Origin: Poecilobothrus nobilitatus
Lineage: Eukaryota; Arthropoda; Insecta; Diptera; Dolichopodidae
Length of the DNA: 64,000 nt
Assembly: GCA_947095535.1 (NCBI GenBank)
Contig: OX352773.1
Coordinates: 2,170,001 to 2,234,000, forward strand
Reading direction: 5' to 3'
Shown here in pieces: positions 1-11,979 of the stretch. A program made the position numbers and the translations under genes. The notes under the pieces were generated by a model. That model was not told the origin of the DNA. It saw only the letters and a list, made by a program, of their open reading frames with translations, and searched no databases. Positions within the stretch are counted from its first letter, which is position 1; every line of letters begins with the position of its first letter.

Positions 1-127
1 AAAGACTACAGTGATGCCAAGTGTAGAAAATGTTTCCCTTTTGTGGGAATTTTAATCTTCTATTTCATAAAAAGGGGAAAAGAAACTAAAAATGCAACTA
101 ATAGTACGACTCTAATTTTATAAACAC

Positions 128-827
128 CATAGATATAAAAAAAAAATATAGATTGTGTAGTTTATTTTTCTCTCTAACGTGTTTCCTATTCAAGCATTTT
201 CCGGCAAAAATTAACATGCATTATTCTAATGCAAAGTCAGGTGTTTTGATTTTGTACAATTTATGCGTTAAAGCATATAGAACAGTTTCTTACTTCTGAA
301 ATCGAATATGTACATCTGACAAAAACAGCAATAAAAATAATGATAATAAAAAACATAAAAATAAAAGCATAGATCACAATATCAAATAATAGGTAAGAGA
401 AATAATTTAAAAAAATAATTATTCATGATTGAAAATAAAGTATTTCAGTAAGAAAATTGCCAAACGAAATAAATTGAACAAAATATCAAATATTGTACGT
501 CGTCTTGCCACCGAATATAAGGCCAAATTGCTAAGCAAATTTAATATGGTATTTAAACCAGAAGATAACTTACTGCATTTTCTGCAAACTGCAAAAGAGA
601 ATTTTCGAAATTTTATTATGATGTAAAATGTAAATATAAAAATTTACGCTTTATTCATTTTGACATTCAAAATTTTTGATTTAAATTAAAAATTAATAAA
701 AGTCAAAATTAAGCTCGAAAGTTTCTTTTATTTCTGGGAGAAACTAAATAATGCAAAACAGCTGTTACTGAAGAAGTGGCTTAAATCTTTTTGTTATATT
801 GTCTATCTAGTTAATTTTATATCTATA
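128..827. mobile_element. MITE family F2, copy 1
   Basis: The left end reads CATAGATATA and the right end is the near reverse complement TATATCTATA. Just inside the right end is a block (gaaactaaataatg, then acagctgtta) shared with the copy at 27812-28231, so this is a repeat family rather than a chance palindrome. A 65-codon open frame at 429-626 lies inside it. I recognise no domain in that frame, it is not conserved in the other copy, and I do not call it a gene. No target duplication could be recognised. Confidence 0.6.
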
Positions 828-2039
828 TATGATACACACTAGTTCAATTTCATACTACCCCAATTGTAAAACAAAATCGTTGGTTAGATCAGGTATACAT
901 TATATGAGTTAACACAATAATATTTATTAACACATTCGCCTGTGGCATTTTGCTCCATAAATACTCTACTCTATTATAATTTTTGTAAATTGTTTTTTTT
1001 TATTATCAACAGCAGTTTTAATTTTAGTATTAGATTTAAGAAGGAAAAAGAAATGTTTTAAAAATGTTTGATGAAGAAAAAGAAAGAAAAATATGTAAGA
1101 TCAATGGTATGATTTTTAGCATTAAGATTAGCTGTAAAGTGTAAACAAATTTTGAAATAGAAGAAATTTGATTCTTTTTAATAAAATTTATTCATTCTTG
1201 TTTTACCACTTAACCATATGACTAAAGTAAAGATCAAAATCAAGGAGTCTTATTTAAACTTTAATTTATGAAATATTAAATGTATAATTTCCAATTTTAA
1301 AAAAGAGCGAAATCGGATTGTAAGGTTTAAAAGATTATGTATTATTATTCATTTATTTTTAATTTACTGTTATCTTATTATAGTATAAATCATTTAATAT
1401 TAGTTTAAAAATATAAATAAATAAAAAAATTTATTTTAGGAAACTAATTTGGTTGGAAAAATTAAATATGGTTGATCACAAAAAAAAAATCTGATGATTG
1501 CCGTATATGTCAAAAACATTTTAACGAAAATAATCTGGGAATTCGCTTAAAAACAAAAACGCATTTCATTATTTTAGTGTTTGCTAATTAAAAAAATTTA
1601 GGGAACATCATAAATGTAAAGTAAACTTAACTAATAAAGAAAATAAATATTTCCAAATTATCAATTTTAAAGAATATGATAAATGCTTCATTAGTTTTTC
1701 TTCTTTCAGGTTTCTAAAAATTTTATTAATGAATTAGAAAATTTAGAATTCATCAAATATTTCAAAGAAATTTGTACTGAAAAAAAAAATATAAAATAAA
1801 TTTGTACTGAAGAATTTAAGTTATTTCAACATATAAATATGACTATAATTACACATGCTGTGATAAATCGGACAAAAATTATTTAATACAAATATTCATT
1901 AGAGGAAGAATCTATAATATTATAAAAATTTTAACAAGAGAGCTAAACAATTCGATTCTAAACATAAAATCGGTATATAGGTACCTTCATATCTAAAAGG
2001 TTAATTTGGTCAATAATTAATTTTTTGTGTTTTTCAATA
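828..2039. other. AT-rich DNA; possible zinc-finger fragment at 1493-1549
   Basis: No gene is supported here. At 1493-1549 the plus strand reads DDCRICQKHFNENNLGIRL, a C-x2-C and H arrangement that could be a decayed zinc-finger exon. Stops follow shortly afterwards and no second half is convincing. A weak exon-like stretch after a ttctttcag acceptor near 1710 could be related. I would not annotate either as a gene. Confidence 0.3.
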
Positions 2040-3480
2040 TCGTTCAATATTTTGAAATTGTTTTGTTTCTGTATTACATGACAAATAGGTAACTTAGATC
2101 GTTATTATTCTATTTATTATTCTAAATTTAGAATCACATTTAAAGTAATTATTTTCTAATAAAATATATAAAACAATTTTATTTTGGCCTTTATATAATT
2201 TACGGTATTTTAAATTTATTTTTTTACTAACATTTAAAACTAAATTAGAGAAATTTAAAATTATATTATCATGGCGTAAAGTTTTATTATTCGTTTCTAT
2301 TAAATTTACCAAGTAATTGGTGAAAATACTAGAAACTGTATCTGGTATTAAACGCCAACTTTTATCATTATTTAATTTAAAACACGATTCTGAAAAATGC
2401 AATTTACATATGGAACTATAGGCTGTTGGTTGCCAATCTGATATTTGTACAAGGTTCTTTTAATCTTCTCAAAGGCTCTTTATCCGGAAATTTAAAAGTA
2501 GCGACAGATATAGTGCTATTATTATAATTGGATTTACACCCAACAACCGAACATTTTCCACCCACTTTATTTAAGGAAATTATTAAAAAAGGCAATATTA
2601 GGCACTAAATAATTGAATTAATTTTTTTAAATAGGTATTCATACAATAAAATCTTTTAAAAATCATAATTCAATTCAAAAATTTAATTCTACAAAAATAT
2701 GAGTACATAAAATAAAATATTACTAAAATTTAGAGTTATTTAAAATAAAATATTAATTTTTTTCTTAATACTTTTTAAAATAGTATTGCAATTTAAAATT
2801 TTATTCATAAAAAGATTATTCTATTTCATGTAAGTATATGAATATTCTTTTTACAATAATTTGTTTTTATAAACTGTATAGAAAAAAAAGAAAATTGCTT
2901 AACCAGAATCTGGTACCTACTTCTTTTTTTTCTTTTCTTCAAAATATTGCTGAAAAATATGATTTGAACGTTAATTTTTTTATTGGCATAAAGAAAAAAC
3001 TTCAAACTTTATTTTTATATAAATTTTATAATTTTTTATTATAATTAAAAATATAAAAACTTAGTTTGAACTAAAATATATTTACCAAATTTGCAGTACA
3101 ATCTATTAGAAAGCTTTTAAATTATTAGGTTATGTTCACTAATTTATTTTAATTGCGTACTCTCATAATTTTTTGAGAGTATTAAATGGCGACGATATGA
3201 AATGCTAGAAAACAACTGAAAATTTTATTTTATTGAAAATTTCGAGTTGAAAGCTGAAATTTTGGTATGTTAATATACAATTTGGCATGTTTGGGTAAAT
3301 ATTTCATATCGAAAACTCGAAAAGAAAATTTGTTAAAAATGGGCATTTTTCTGAAACAAAAACAGAAAAGAACAAAAAAATCTTTATGTAATGTCATTCT
3401 TCGAAGCTTTTTCTCACAATACATTTACAATTTCACAAACACATTTAAGTATTTCGAAGTCCAGTACTTCTAAAAATTAA
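2040..3480 (-). mobile_element. THAP (P-superfamily) element remnant T1
   Basis: This block is the reverse-complement homologue of 41704-42910. The two share the THAP-coding segment and about 900 bp of leader upstream of it, down to details such as the run reading ...CGAAATACTTAAATGTG (plus strand at 41705, minus strand near 3455). No terminal repeat was found, so the limits are those of visible similarity. At 3455-3475 this copy preserves the uninterrupted version of the site that carries a 1.5-kb insertion at 40186-41694, which makes it an internal empty-site control. Confidence 0.65.
2094..2566 (-). pseudogene. THAP-domain protein, frameshifted
   Basis: Read on the minus strand, the sequence starts KCSVVGCKSNYNN, continues ATFKFPDKEPLRR, and after a frameshift reads QPTAYSSICKLHFSESCF and RLIPDTVSSIF. 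These are the ordered landmarks of a THAP zinc finger: C-x(2-4)-C, a TF+FP segment, the W/P region, C-x2-H and HF....F, followed by the usual (A/T)VPSIF tail. THAP domains bind the subterminal DNA of P-type transposons and also occur in host transcription factors. The open frame downstream (to 2094) has no transposase motif I recognise. The frameshift between the two halves and the loss of an initiating ATG make this a pseudogene. Its plus-strand sister at 42475-42766 has lost the first half instead. Confidence 0.75.
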
Positions 3481-5659
3481 TGTAGGTTATGAGCAAAGAT
3501 ATATAAAATTTAACAAGTGTTGATTTAATGATTAAATAATTTCTCAAGAATAAATTCTGCTACGAATTTTTAAATTTTAAGTTAAATATTTAAAAAAAAA
3601 ATCAATTTATCATTTTCCGGATTGGTAATTATTTTTCTAAACTACTAATCAGCGATCTTGCTAATGAAACAAAATTGCTCCAATGACATATGTTTCATTT
3701 CTTCCCATTTCAGTTTGTCATTGAAAAAAATTCTGATGCAATTCTTGATATATTTCATTATGTGTATTTTAATGGGTTTGGACTTAAATTTTGTATTTTT
3801 AAGTTTAGTTTTAAAATTTTTTGTTTTAAAATAGAAATTTTAAAAAAAGTAAAAAAAAAAAAATTAATTCTAGAAAATTTATGTATACTTTTTTATTCTT
3901 CTCAATTCAGCCAATGTCATTATTAAATAAAAAAATCTTTTTTATTCTTTATTAGTACCATTTTCTACTAATAATAATTAAATAAATTAAAATAATAAAA
4001 TATAAATTAATATAATTTTGCAAACATTGAAATAGCGCTAACAAAAATTTAAATTTAAATTACAATTTATTTTTATTTTGCCTTCATTATTGTCATTTGA
4101 CAAATAATTTAACTGACAGTTTTCTCTGATTGTTATAATCGCCTATACGGAAAAAAGTATAAGTTTTCAATGAAACGTTTTTGCCGGAAGAATTTCAATG
4201 ATAACTATAACTGGCGCCTTACTAATTTCGCTCTTCTTTTAAAACTGACAAAAGTAAATGTGTAATCAGCGCCATTGTATGTAATTTTGTAGTAAAATTT
4301 AAAAGGCTAAGGTAAAATATAAAAGGCTGGTTTTCATGAGAAATTTCGTGAACATTATCGCAACTTTAGAAAGAGAAAAATATAGTGTACTACCAATGGA
4401 AAAGAGAGAAAAAAAAAAATTATATATTTTAAAATATTATAGCAGCACTTTGAAAGTTAAAAATTTACATAACCTAATTTTTTAATCTTTATATTTAGCT
4501 AAAAAGTAAAATTTTTTTATTTACAAAGTTGTTAAAAATAATATACATATGTACCTAGTTTATTAATAATATTTTTATAACTACATAATATATTTATGTA
4601 TAATTAATAACATAATATATATAATTACATAATATATTTTATTCTCACTAATAAACAAAAACTTTTGTAGGTACATTTATTTTTTTGATACATAGGTACA
4701 TACTTCAAAATTTAAATGCTATATTCATACTTCATAGAAATTCATTGTGGTAGTGAGAAATAATTTTGTAAGGTATACAAATTTTGCATATGCATTAAAA
4801 ATATCCAAGTTAATTATAGCAAAATATATTCAGAGAACATAATATTTTGGTGGATATTTATGGTTACTTTCTTGGATATTTTCGGATTGTTTTAGCTTTA
4901 CCTCTTTCACACACAAATCATTTGTGTATTTTCTACCTATGCTCTAACATTTTAACATTTTCGTGGATAAATCGGACTAATGAAAATCAGTCTTAGAGCA
5001 AGATTTTTTCAACAAAAAAATTAATTTTCACGTCATATATTGAAAATTTTGAATTTTTCGAGCTGGCACCACTGACTATTGAGCTCTACAAATTAATTAT
5101 ATATTTTAAAATTTATGTCCAAATGTAATTTTAAGAATTTTAAATTTGGACATTTTCTGGCCTTTAAATTTTTATATTTGTACAAAAAGTAAGAGAAAGA
5201 TTGAGCCCTTTCTTTTTGGACACAACAACATAATTCTGATATAATTTCCAAATCACAATATGATTTCACTCATTATTTTAATTGGCATTTTAAACTATTC
5301 ATTTTTAATAGGATTTATTATTTTTTCAATTTTTTTTAATTACAGTAATAACTAATTTACTAAGTAATTATTAAAAATAATGTGAATTACTGTGGAGAGT
5401 TTATCGACATGTGACATGTAAATACATAAATCTTGTTTACCTTATTTAACAATGTACGAGGGTTGGCAGTATTAGAATACAGAGCTACGCTGATAATATT
5501 TCTTATAACTGAAAAATCATAACTAGTTTCATTTTTCATAGAACTTTTCAACTAGTTCCATTTAAGAAATTTTAAACTATTATATTACTAATAATTGAAA
5601 TATTTTATTTTTAAAATTAAAATTTAATTAAAAAATTTTTTAATCAAAAATTTATTTAA
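3481..5659. other. AT-rich intergenic DNA with dispersed repeat F3
   Basis: No gene is recognised. 4330-4430 is an inverted homologue of 15760-15850, sharing tagtgtactaccaatgg on opposite strands. 4850-5040 carries the motif cgtggataaatcggactaatg, which recurs in altered form near 34705. The open frame at 3690-3926 is low-complexity and hydrophobic, with no similarity that I recognise. Confidence 0.4.
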
Positions 5660-5697
5660 ACAATAATTGTTTATATAAGAGGGCAGAAATAAAAGCG

Positions 5698-6503
5698 ATG
5701 CTGGACCATCATATGAAGGAAATTTCCAATATGGTATCTGGTTTGGCTAAAAGACACGAAATAGTTAAAACTGTTGGCAATTTACAAAAAATCAATAGTG
5801 GTAACATGTTTAATGTAACAAAAAACAGCGATGAAAAACATATTGAAACAAAGAAAATATGGAGGATATTAAAGCGAATAAAATTAATAAAGTAAGTAAA
5901 AGTATTTTTAAATAACAATAATAATAAACAAATTTCGTATGCTGAAATAGCAAAAAGAAAACCCGCTGTAATTATTAAACCAAAACTATCTCAGCCGTCA
6001 AGTGTCACAAAGACAGAAGTCAAAAAGAATATTAACCCAATAAACCATAAATTAAATGGTATCACAGAGAAAAGTGATGGAACACTAGTTATTTTTTGTA
6101 AAGGTGAGAGTGAACTAAAATTAACTAAAACATGCAATATACAAGAATAAAAAGAAGGTGAAAGTGAACTAAAAATGAACTAAAACATGCAATATATAAG
6201 AATAAATTCAAGTAGTTACTATTGCATAATTGAATACTATTGTTTTGATGTTAGAAGATGGTATCAGTGCGTGCCATTTGGTCACAAGAGTAGCAGTTGG
6301 GAAGGTAAAGAAGTGTATTTTAAATGTGGTAGTGAGGAGCAGATAAAAGGTAAATGTAATCAGGTTAATGAACAATGTGTAACCTGTAATAATGGCAATT
6401 ATACTCTGGATCTCCATATGGATATTAACCGCAGTGCATTTAGTAAAAATTGTCCTTGTTTTGTAAGAAAACTTCAAAAAGAAAGGAAAAAAAAATTCAA
6501 ATA
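5698..6503 (+). pseudogene. LINE ORF1 (gag-like, zinc knuckles)
   Basis: The upstream part reads ISYAEIAKRKPAVIIKPK and NGITEKSDGTLVIFCKGESE, a pattern usual in insect LINE ORF1 proteins ahead of the RNA-binding region. The segment at 6187-6503 has a degraded knuckle array: YQCVPFGHKSSSW, YFKCGSEEQIKGKC, CVTCNNGNYT and FSKNCPCF, approximating repeated C-x2-C-x4-H-x4-C units with several ligands lost. ORF1 proteins package the element RNA. A stop at about 6150 and a short duplicated stretch (gtgaactaaaa...acatgcaatat) at 6110-6195 split the frame. Confidence 0.65.
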
Positions 6504-6524
6504 GCAATCATAGCAGGATAGTAG

Positions 6525-6988
6525 AAAATTAGAGTCAGTTGAATGCTTATATTTAAATATTCAAGGTGCGATAAATAACTTGAACGAATTAGAAGCCATC
6601 GTTATAAATGAATTTGATTTCGTGTGTTTAAGTGAGACACAAATGAGGATGATAATGTCCTAATAAAAATGGATGGTTTCAATATTATAAGATGTGATAC
6701 TAACTCAAGACACACAGGCGGCATTATGTTTTATGTGTTACAAAAATGGAGCGTTTATGTTATAAAAAATATTGCAATTAACTTTAATCTATGGGTAATA
6801 GTAATCAGGATACATCATAAAAACGATATTATATACCACGTTGATCTATACAGATCACCAACTCCGTACCTGGATAACAACCACGACTTTTATAATTTAT
6901 TTAATAATCTAATTGATGAAATGAGTGATCTATACGACAAAATTCTTATTATGGGAGATTTCAATATTAATTGGTATGATAGCATTTA
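6525..6988 (+). pseudogene. LINE endonuclease domain, broken
   Basis: The start reads ECLYLNIQGAINNLNELEAI and DFVCLSETQM, matching the N-terminal LNi-g...E-T region of APE-type LINE endonucleases. After a stop/frameshift the frame at 6669-6988 has the G-G-I motif (TGGIMFYV) and the strongly conserved ILIMGDFNINW near its end. These endonucleases nick the target DNA to prime reverse transcription. A further shifted frame (6925-7122) continues with SLIDWLITN. Confidence 0.75.
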
Positions 6989-7559
6989 AACAGATTGTTA
7001 CGGATTATTCTAGAATTACAAAGGAAAATAAATCTTTAATAGATTGGTTAATAACAAATATATTTGAAAAGTTTAAGGTGTTAATAGATGAAAGATTAAA
7101 AATAACAGACATGAAAGGATAATACAATTAAAAATGAATAAACAACCGGTTGAAGAACTCAAAATTTCTATTTTAAAATATATTAAGTCAAGTTTTTTAT
7201 TGAAATTTTGTAGAAGTGATATTATAACCACATATTACAACCATGCAGATCAAAAAGCGTTTCCTTTTAGTAATGAGTTGAATAAACTGAGTCAGAGTTT
7301 GATTACTGAAGTAAATACAAAAATCGGTTGATGAACTAAACTTATTAATAAATGAGACAATAAGTCAATATAATGAACGAAGAATATGAGAATGAATGGT
7401 TGCAGTATAAAAGAATAAGAAATGAGTATAAGAATAGAATTAATTTTACTAAAAATAAATATATTTGCGATAAAAAGAGAATTCATATGGCCAAAAACAT
7501 ATGTGGAAAAATATAAAATTGCTAGTAAAATAGAGATAAAATAATATTAACCAACGAAT

Positions 7560-9480
7560 TTAATAAATACTTTATTGCAAGCGTAAAAAATATCAATAAG
7601 TCTATAGGTTACAATCCATATGTTAAGTATATATATACATATTTTAATAATAGAGCGCAATTTAAATTTGAAAACGTTAATTTAAAGGATCTAAAATCTG
7701 TAATAAAGGCTATGAACAATAAGAAAGACTGCATTATGTTAAATAAAACATTTTTTTTGGATTCTCAAGACTTAATTGAGAGGCACAGCATTACAGGGGT
7801 TTTTCTTAAAATATGGAAACAATCAGTGATAATACCAATTCCAAGGGAGAAAATTCAAAACAATGTGTTGATTTTAGACCAGCATATGTTTTCCTTAGAA
7901 GCAAAAACTATAGAAAAAATAGTATATAAGCAATTAGTATCATATTTAGAAAATAATATAATTTTATTGGAATACCAAAGCCATAGCTGGGGCCGGCTCA
8001 CGACGGTGCAAACTTTTTTGGTGCAAATGCAAACTTTTTTCATTCTCACCAACAGTTGGCATTTGCGCCATTATTTCAATTCCTCAAGCGTGAATGAAAA
8101 CTGAAATGCTGATTGAATTATAAACAGCGCTGACTATGTGCACAAAACAATTTAATTTTATAATACTATATATGTTATATAAACTACATTAAACTATTTT
8201 CTCGTTTGCATTCTCATTTGCCCTTGCCATGTGCAAACTAAATGTCAATTTTTTTCATTCGCACTCTTGCAAAATTGAAAATCAATGCAAACTGAAAGTT
8301 TGTACAAGAACTGTCAAATTTTGTCATTTCCACCCTTGCGGAATTCGGCCCCTGTGAAGCCTTAACTTAGTAATGACAAATTATTAGATAGCTGTGGATA
8401 AAAATAAAAGAAATAATAGCGGTTTTTCTAGATTTGAAAAGAGTCTTCGAAACGGTGGAGCCGTTTTTTAATAAAAAAGTCTATGCAGGTCTATGGAATC
8501 TTTGGAGTGGAATAGATGATTTGAAACATATTTAACGGCCAGGAGGCAAAGGAGGCCAGGAGGCAAAAAACTAAATCAACAAAATCAGATTCAATTGAGG
8601 TTAATAGGAGTATCACAAGGATTTGTATTAGGTGTGTTGTTGTTCTTGTCATATATAAATGCATGAACAAAGTCTTAGTTTGTTCAAAATTGGTGTTATT
8701 TGCTGATGATGCATTGCTCTATGTCATTGGTGACTCTGTCTCAGATTGTGTTCATCAAATCAACCATGATTTAAGTAAAGTATCTAACTGATTTAAAATG
8801 AATAAGTTAAAATTAAATATAGACAAAACAAAAAGCATGGTGATAAATAGTATAAATGAAGACAGTGTTAAAATAGATATTATATTGGATCGAAACTGTA
8901 AAGGAATTTAAATATCTTGGTGTAATAATTGACAGCAAATTGAAGTTTGACTAAAACGTTGACCTTGAAAATTACACATAAGCTTTCTACAGGAGATACA
9001 ATAAATATTTACAATGTAATTATAAAGCTTCATTTTGAATACTGTTCATCGATAACATTTATGTGCAATCAAGATCAAATGAAGACTCCAAACTCTACGA
9101 AATAAACAAAAAAAAAACGATTATATTAAAAGTTAATCGATTCGTCTCGGTTAATTATATGGTGACAACACTAAAATGGCTTAGTATTTAAAAAAGAATA
9201 AAATGAATATATTGATAATCGCCTTTAAAATCAAAAACGGATTGTTCGCTAATTGTCTATGTGAAGGAGTAAATTATGTAGGAGATATCCAACAGTATCA
9301 ACTTCGCAATATTTTTAACATTATTCGTAGATTAAACTTCTTTCGAAAACAAAAATAATGGTGATGTATGAAGGTTTAAAGTTATTTAATTCACTACTAG
9401 ATATGTTGAAGCAAGAAACCAACATCAAAAAATTTAAAGGATTAATAATAAAACATGTACAAAAAAATATCAATCAAAAA
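7560..9480 (+). pseudogene. LINE reverse transcriptase, broken
   Basis: Before the 7986-8356 insertion the frame shows VIIPIPREKIQNN and LEAKTIEKIVYKQL, the region preceding the RT fingers. After it come CEALT, GVSQGFVLGVLLF, then LLFADDALLYVIGDS (catalytic FADD intact) and MNKLKLNIDKTKSMVI. Numerous stops separate these blocks. The motif order is that of a LINE RT palm. Beyond about 9100 only short fragments of the C-terminal region persist. Confidence 0.75.
7986..8356. mobile_element. hAT-like MITE inside LINE A
   Basis: The insert is bounded by imperfect inverted ends: CTGGGGCCGGCTCACGACGG on the left and, reversed, CAGGGGCCGAATTCCGCAAG on the right, the CAGGG start being typical of hAT elements. 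It interrupts the LINE reading between SHS and CEALT. The interior has repeated gtgcaaac / tttgcac words and no coding capacity. AAGCCATA at 7978-7985 and AAGCCTTA at 8357-8364 could be an 8-bp target duplication, but the LINE reads contiguously across a shorter junction, so the exact ends are uncertain. Confidence 0.6.
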
Positions 9481-9676
9481 TGTAATTGAAAATTATTATA
9501 TATACATATATCTATATTGTTCTTTTTTTGAAATAGTTATGTGTAATAATTAAATAAAGATTTCTAAATAAAAAAATAAATAATTTAAATAAAAAATTAT
9601 TAAAAATTTGAACTACATACTTACTTACATAAGCTATTATGACACTTCTTTTTTTTACATTTTTAATACATTAATG

Positions 9677-10245
9677 CATAGATATATTACTAATAGATAG
9701 GCAGTGAAGAAAATATTTTCAGCCAATTTTGAGAAACAGCTGAGTGAACCGTGCGTATGTATTGCTTTAGTTTCCTCAGAAATAGGTTCCTAAAAGGTGA
9801 AATAAATTCATTTCTAATTGTTTTAAGGATTTTATCACTTATTTTGTTACTTTTAACAAGTAGTTAAAATTTTGAATAACCTTAATTGTATTAAATTTAT
9901 TAAATTTTAATTTTAAAAACAAAATATATCAATTATTAAGAAATATAAAAACTAAAAATCTCTGAATTCAACTGGTTATGAAAAACTGCTTTACATTATT
10001 TTAATAAATATAAACAGCTGAGTGAACGAAATGTATACATATTATAGTTAAAATGCATATGTTATGTTATGAAAAACTGCTTTACATTATTTTAAAAAAT
10101 ATAAACAGCTGAGTGAACGAAATGTATACATATTATAGTTAAAATGCAATGTATTTTTTGACTGAATACCTTAAGATAGGAAAACACATAAGAAGAAAAG
10201 AAACGACTATACATAACTTACCATCTATTAGTTAATATATCTATG
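9677..10245. mobile_element. MITE family F1, copy with perfect 8-bp TSD
   Basis: The ends are CATAGATATATTAC and TAATATATCTATG, inverted repeats that continue as taatagataggcagtgaag and cccatctattagtt in related copies. CATTAATG directly flanks both ends (9669-9676 and 10246-10253), a perfect 8-bp target duplication. A unit of about 91 bp inside (aaaactgctttacatta...gtatacatattatag) is tandemly duplicated (about 9972-10062 and 10063-10149), which explains the greater length compared with the other F1 copies. There is no coding capacity. Confidence 0.85.
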
Positions 10246-10606
10246 CATTAATGTAACAACTAACAAGTCAAATGAGAGTGTCAAATTTTCATTGGTGTGA
10301 TGAGAAACAGTATATGTAATAAAAAATATAAATCTCATGCTTAAAAACTGTCAAAAATTCTCACTACCTGAATGAATTTCTATATATATTTCTATATATG
10401 TATCTATATGGATGGTATTTGAATTTTGAAATGTCAGAAAAATAAACAAACATTTTAATTGTTTTATTTAAATGCACAAAAAAATTTTTTGTTTATTAGT
10501 GAGAAAATATTCAAATAATTATATTATGGGTATAAAAATATTATTAATAAACTATATTATTTTTAACAACTCTTTGTAAATAACAAATTTTAAATTTTTA
10601 GCTAAA
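10246..10606. other. AT-rich spacer
   Basis: I see no gene and no clear repeat here, apart from a short ctatatatatttctatatatgtatct simple-sequence stretch near 10380. Confidence 0.3.
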
Positions 10607-10620
10607 TATATATAAATGTA

Positions 10621-10818
10621 AGAGGCCTCGGTGGCCTAGTGGGTATGAGCGTATAAAATACGCTGTAAACACCGAGGGAGTATGGATTCCAATCCCACAC
10701 ACATCGTAAGAGTTATTCCTCCTTACGACATTTACAGCCACGCCTGAACAGGAAAGGCTGTTTAATTTTCTGTCCACATTTATGTGGCAGAGAAATGCTT
10801 TTAAAAAATGTATATGTA
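10621..10818 (+). mobile_element. tRNA-derived SINE with 14-bp TSD
   Basis: The head contains a tRNA-like A box (TGGCCTAGTGG, 10632-10642) and a degenerate B box (GGATTCCAATCC, near 10683), followed by a tRNA-unrelated body ending in an A-rich tail. TATATATAAATGTA flanks the element at 10607-10620 and 10819-10832, a target duplication of the length expected for LINE-mobilised SINEs. The same head occurs at 27591 and 63428. The A-box region (gtggcctagtggataaaggcg in the 27.6-kb copy) most resembles arginine tRNA, which is an inference. Confidence 0.85.
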
Positions 10819-10832
10819 TATATATAAATGTA

Positions 10833-11777
10833 AACATTAAAACATTAGGTTATGTACATTTTTAACTGTCAAAGCGCTGGTATAATATTTTATAATATAA
10901 TTTTTTTTCACTCAGTTTTTTTCGTACGGTTGTATATAGCCTTAATGTATTAATGTCAATTCATTATTAATATCATTGTTTAATGCATAATGTAATTCAA
11001 TTTACATTTTTTACCCACAAAATCATTTTTTTTTACATTTGCAACTTAATTTTGGGAAATCAGCTGTTTATTTGAATAATCAGTTGGCATTTAAAAAATA
11101 TGCACACCAATTTGTTACTAGCAATAAATTTAAATAAAAAATGAAAATTTATGAAAAAAAATGAAAATAAATGAAAATTTATTATAAGAAGATCTAAAAA
11201 ATATATTGCAAACTTCTTCTGATAATATTTTTCCAGTTTATATATAATTTAAGATTACTAAACCGTTATAATAATAGCTTTGTGCGTTCTAAATAAAATT
11301 TTAAATTATTTTATTCGCTCATTATTCTTGACAACTAAAAATTTTATAGAATATAGAAACAATTATATCAATACAACGAACAGAAAACTTTATTCAAGAT
11401 AGTTTTGGCAGTTAAATTTTTGAATTGATGAATTATTAAGTACAACAAAATTACAAAAATAAACTCAAATGACACTCAAACGTCACGAATAAAATTTTTT
11501 AAAATTTAACTGGTAAGAATTTTATTAAAATTTTATTGTTCTCTCTCACAATTTTGGGAAAAAAATAAAATAAAATTTTAAAGAAACGCAAATTTTCAAA
11601 TCATTTTATAAAATTTTATAAAATTTCATTTAGAACGAACAAAGCTAATATTTACTCTTTGAAACTACAAAATTTAACAGCAAATGGTGGTTATATAATG
11701 CATACATATAAATGTTCATTTCTTTTTAATAAATATGCTGTATCTTTTATACGCAATTGACAATTTCATAGTTCTTA
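10833..11777. other. AT-rich DNA, no gene seen
   Basis: There is no coding signal and no well-bounded repeat that I can support. The stretch 11480-11640 repeats aaaattttataaaattt-type words and is low complexity. Confidence 0.3.
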
Positions 11778-11778
11778 A

Positions 11779-11965
11779 GTGCCGAACCTAAATTGCGACG
11801 TACGACAAACATACGTTGACATATTGATACGCTGACATATACTGAAATAATCCGTCGAAATGACTGTCAAAATATAAATAAATGAAAAAAAAAAATACGT
11901 CATGTAAAATCGGAAATTCGAATTCTCAACGACATACGTCGTACTCCGTAATTTAGGTTCGGCAC
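11779..11965. mobile_element. MITE with TAA target duplication
   Basis: The terminal inverted repeats are GTGCCGAACCTAAATTGCG and, reversed from the right end, GTGCCGAACCTAAATTACG. TAA lies at both borders (11776-11778 and 11966-11968), the target preference of PIF/Harbinger elements. The element is 187 bp and non-coding. Internal words such as gacgtacgac / gtcgtac extend the palindrome. Confidence 0.75.
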
Positions 11966-11979
11966 TAATGCATTAAAAA

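Larger units (their letters stand above)
5660..9590 (+). mobile_element. Decayed Jockey-superfamily LINE (A)
   Basis: A non-LTR retrotransposon can be followed from a gag-like ORF1 (about 5698-6503), through an AP-type endonuclease (6525-6988), to a reverse transcriptase (about 7560-9100), ending in an A-rich tail near 9545-9600. All frames are broken by stops and frameshifts, so it is long dead. The order gag, EN, RT and the FADD-type polymerase motif place it in the broad Jockey/R1/CR1 group. I cannot assign the clade by eye. A DNA transposon of about 371 bp interrupts the RT at 7986-8356. Confidence 0.8.

Noticed and set aside
429..626. 65-residue frame with a basic N-terminus
   Set aside because: It lies within MITE F2, is not conserved in the second F2 copy, and has no recognisable domain.
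10598..10837. 79-residue minus-strand frame; similar ones at 27449-27670 and 63399-63611
   Set aside because: They read antisense through the tRNA-derived SINE head (shared phrase with HTPSVFTAYFIR). The similarity among them comes from the SINE, not from a protein family.
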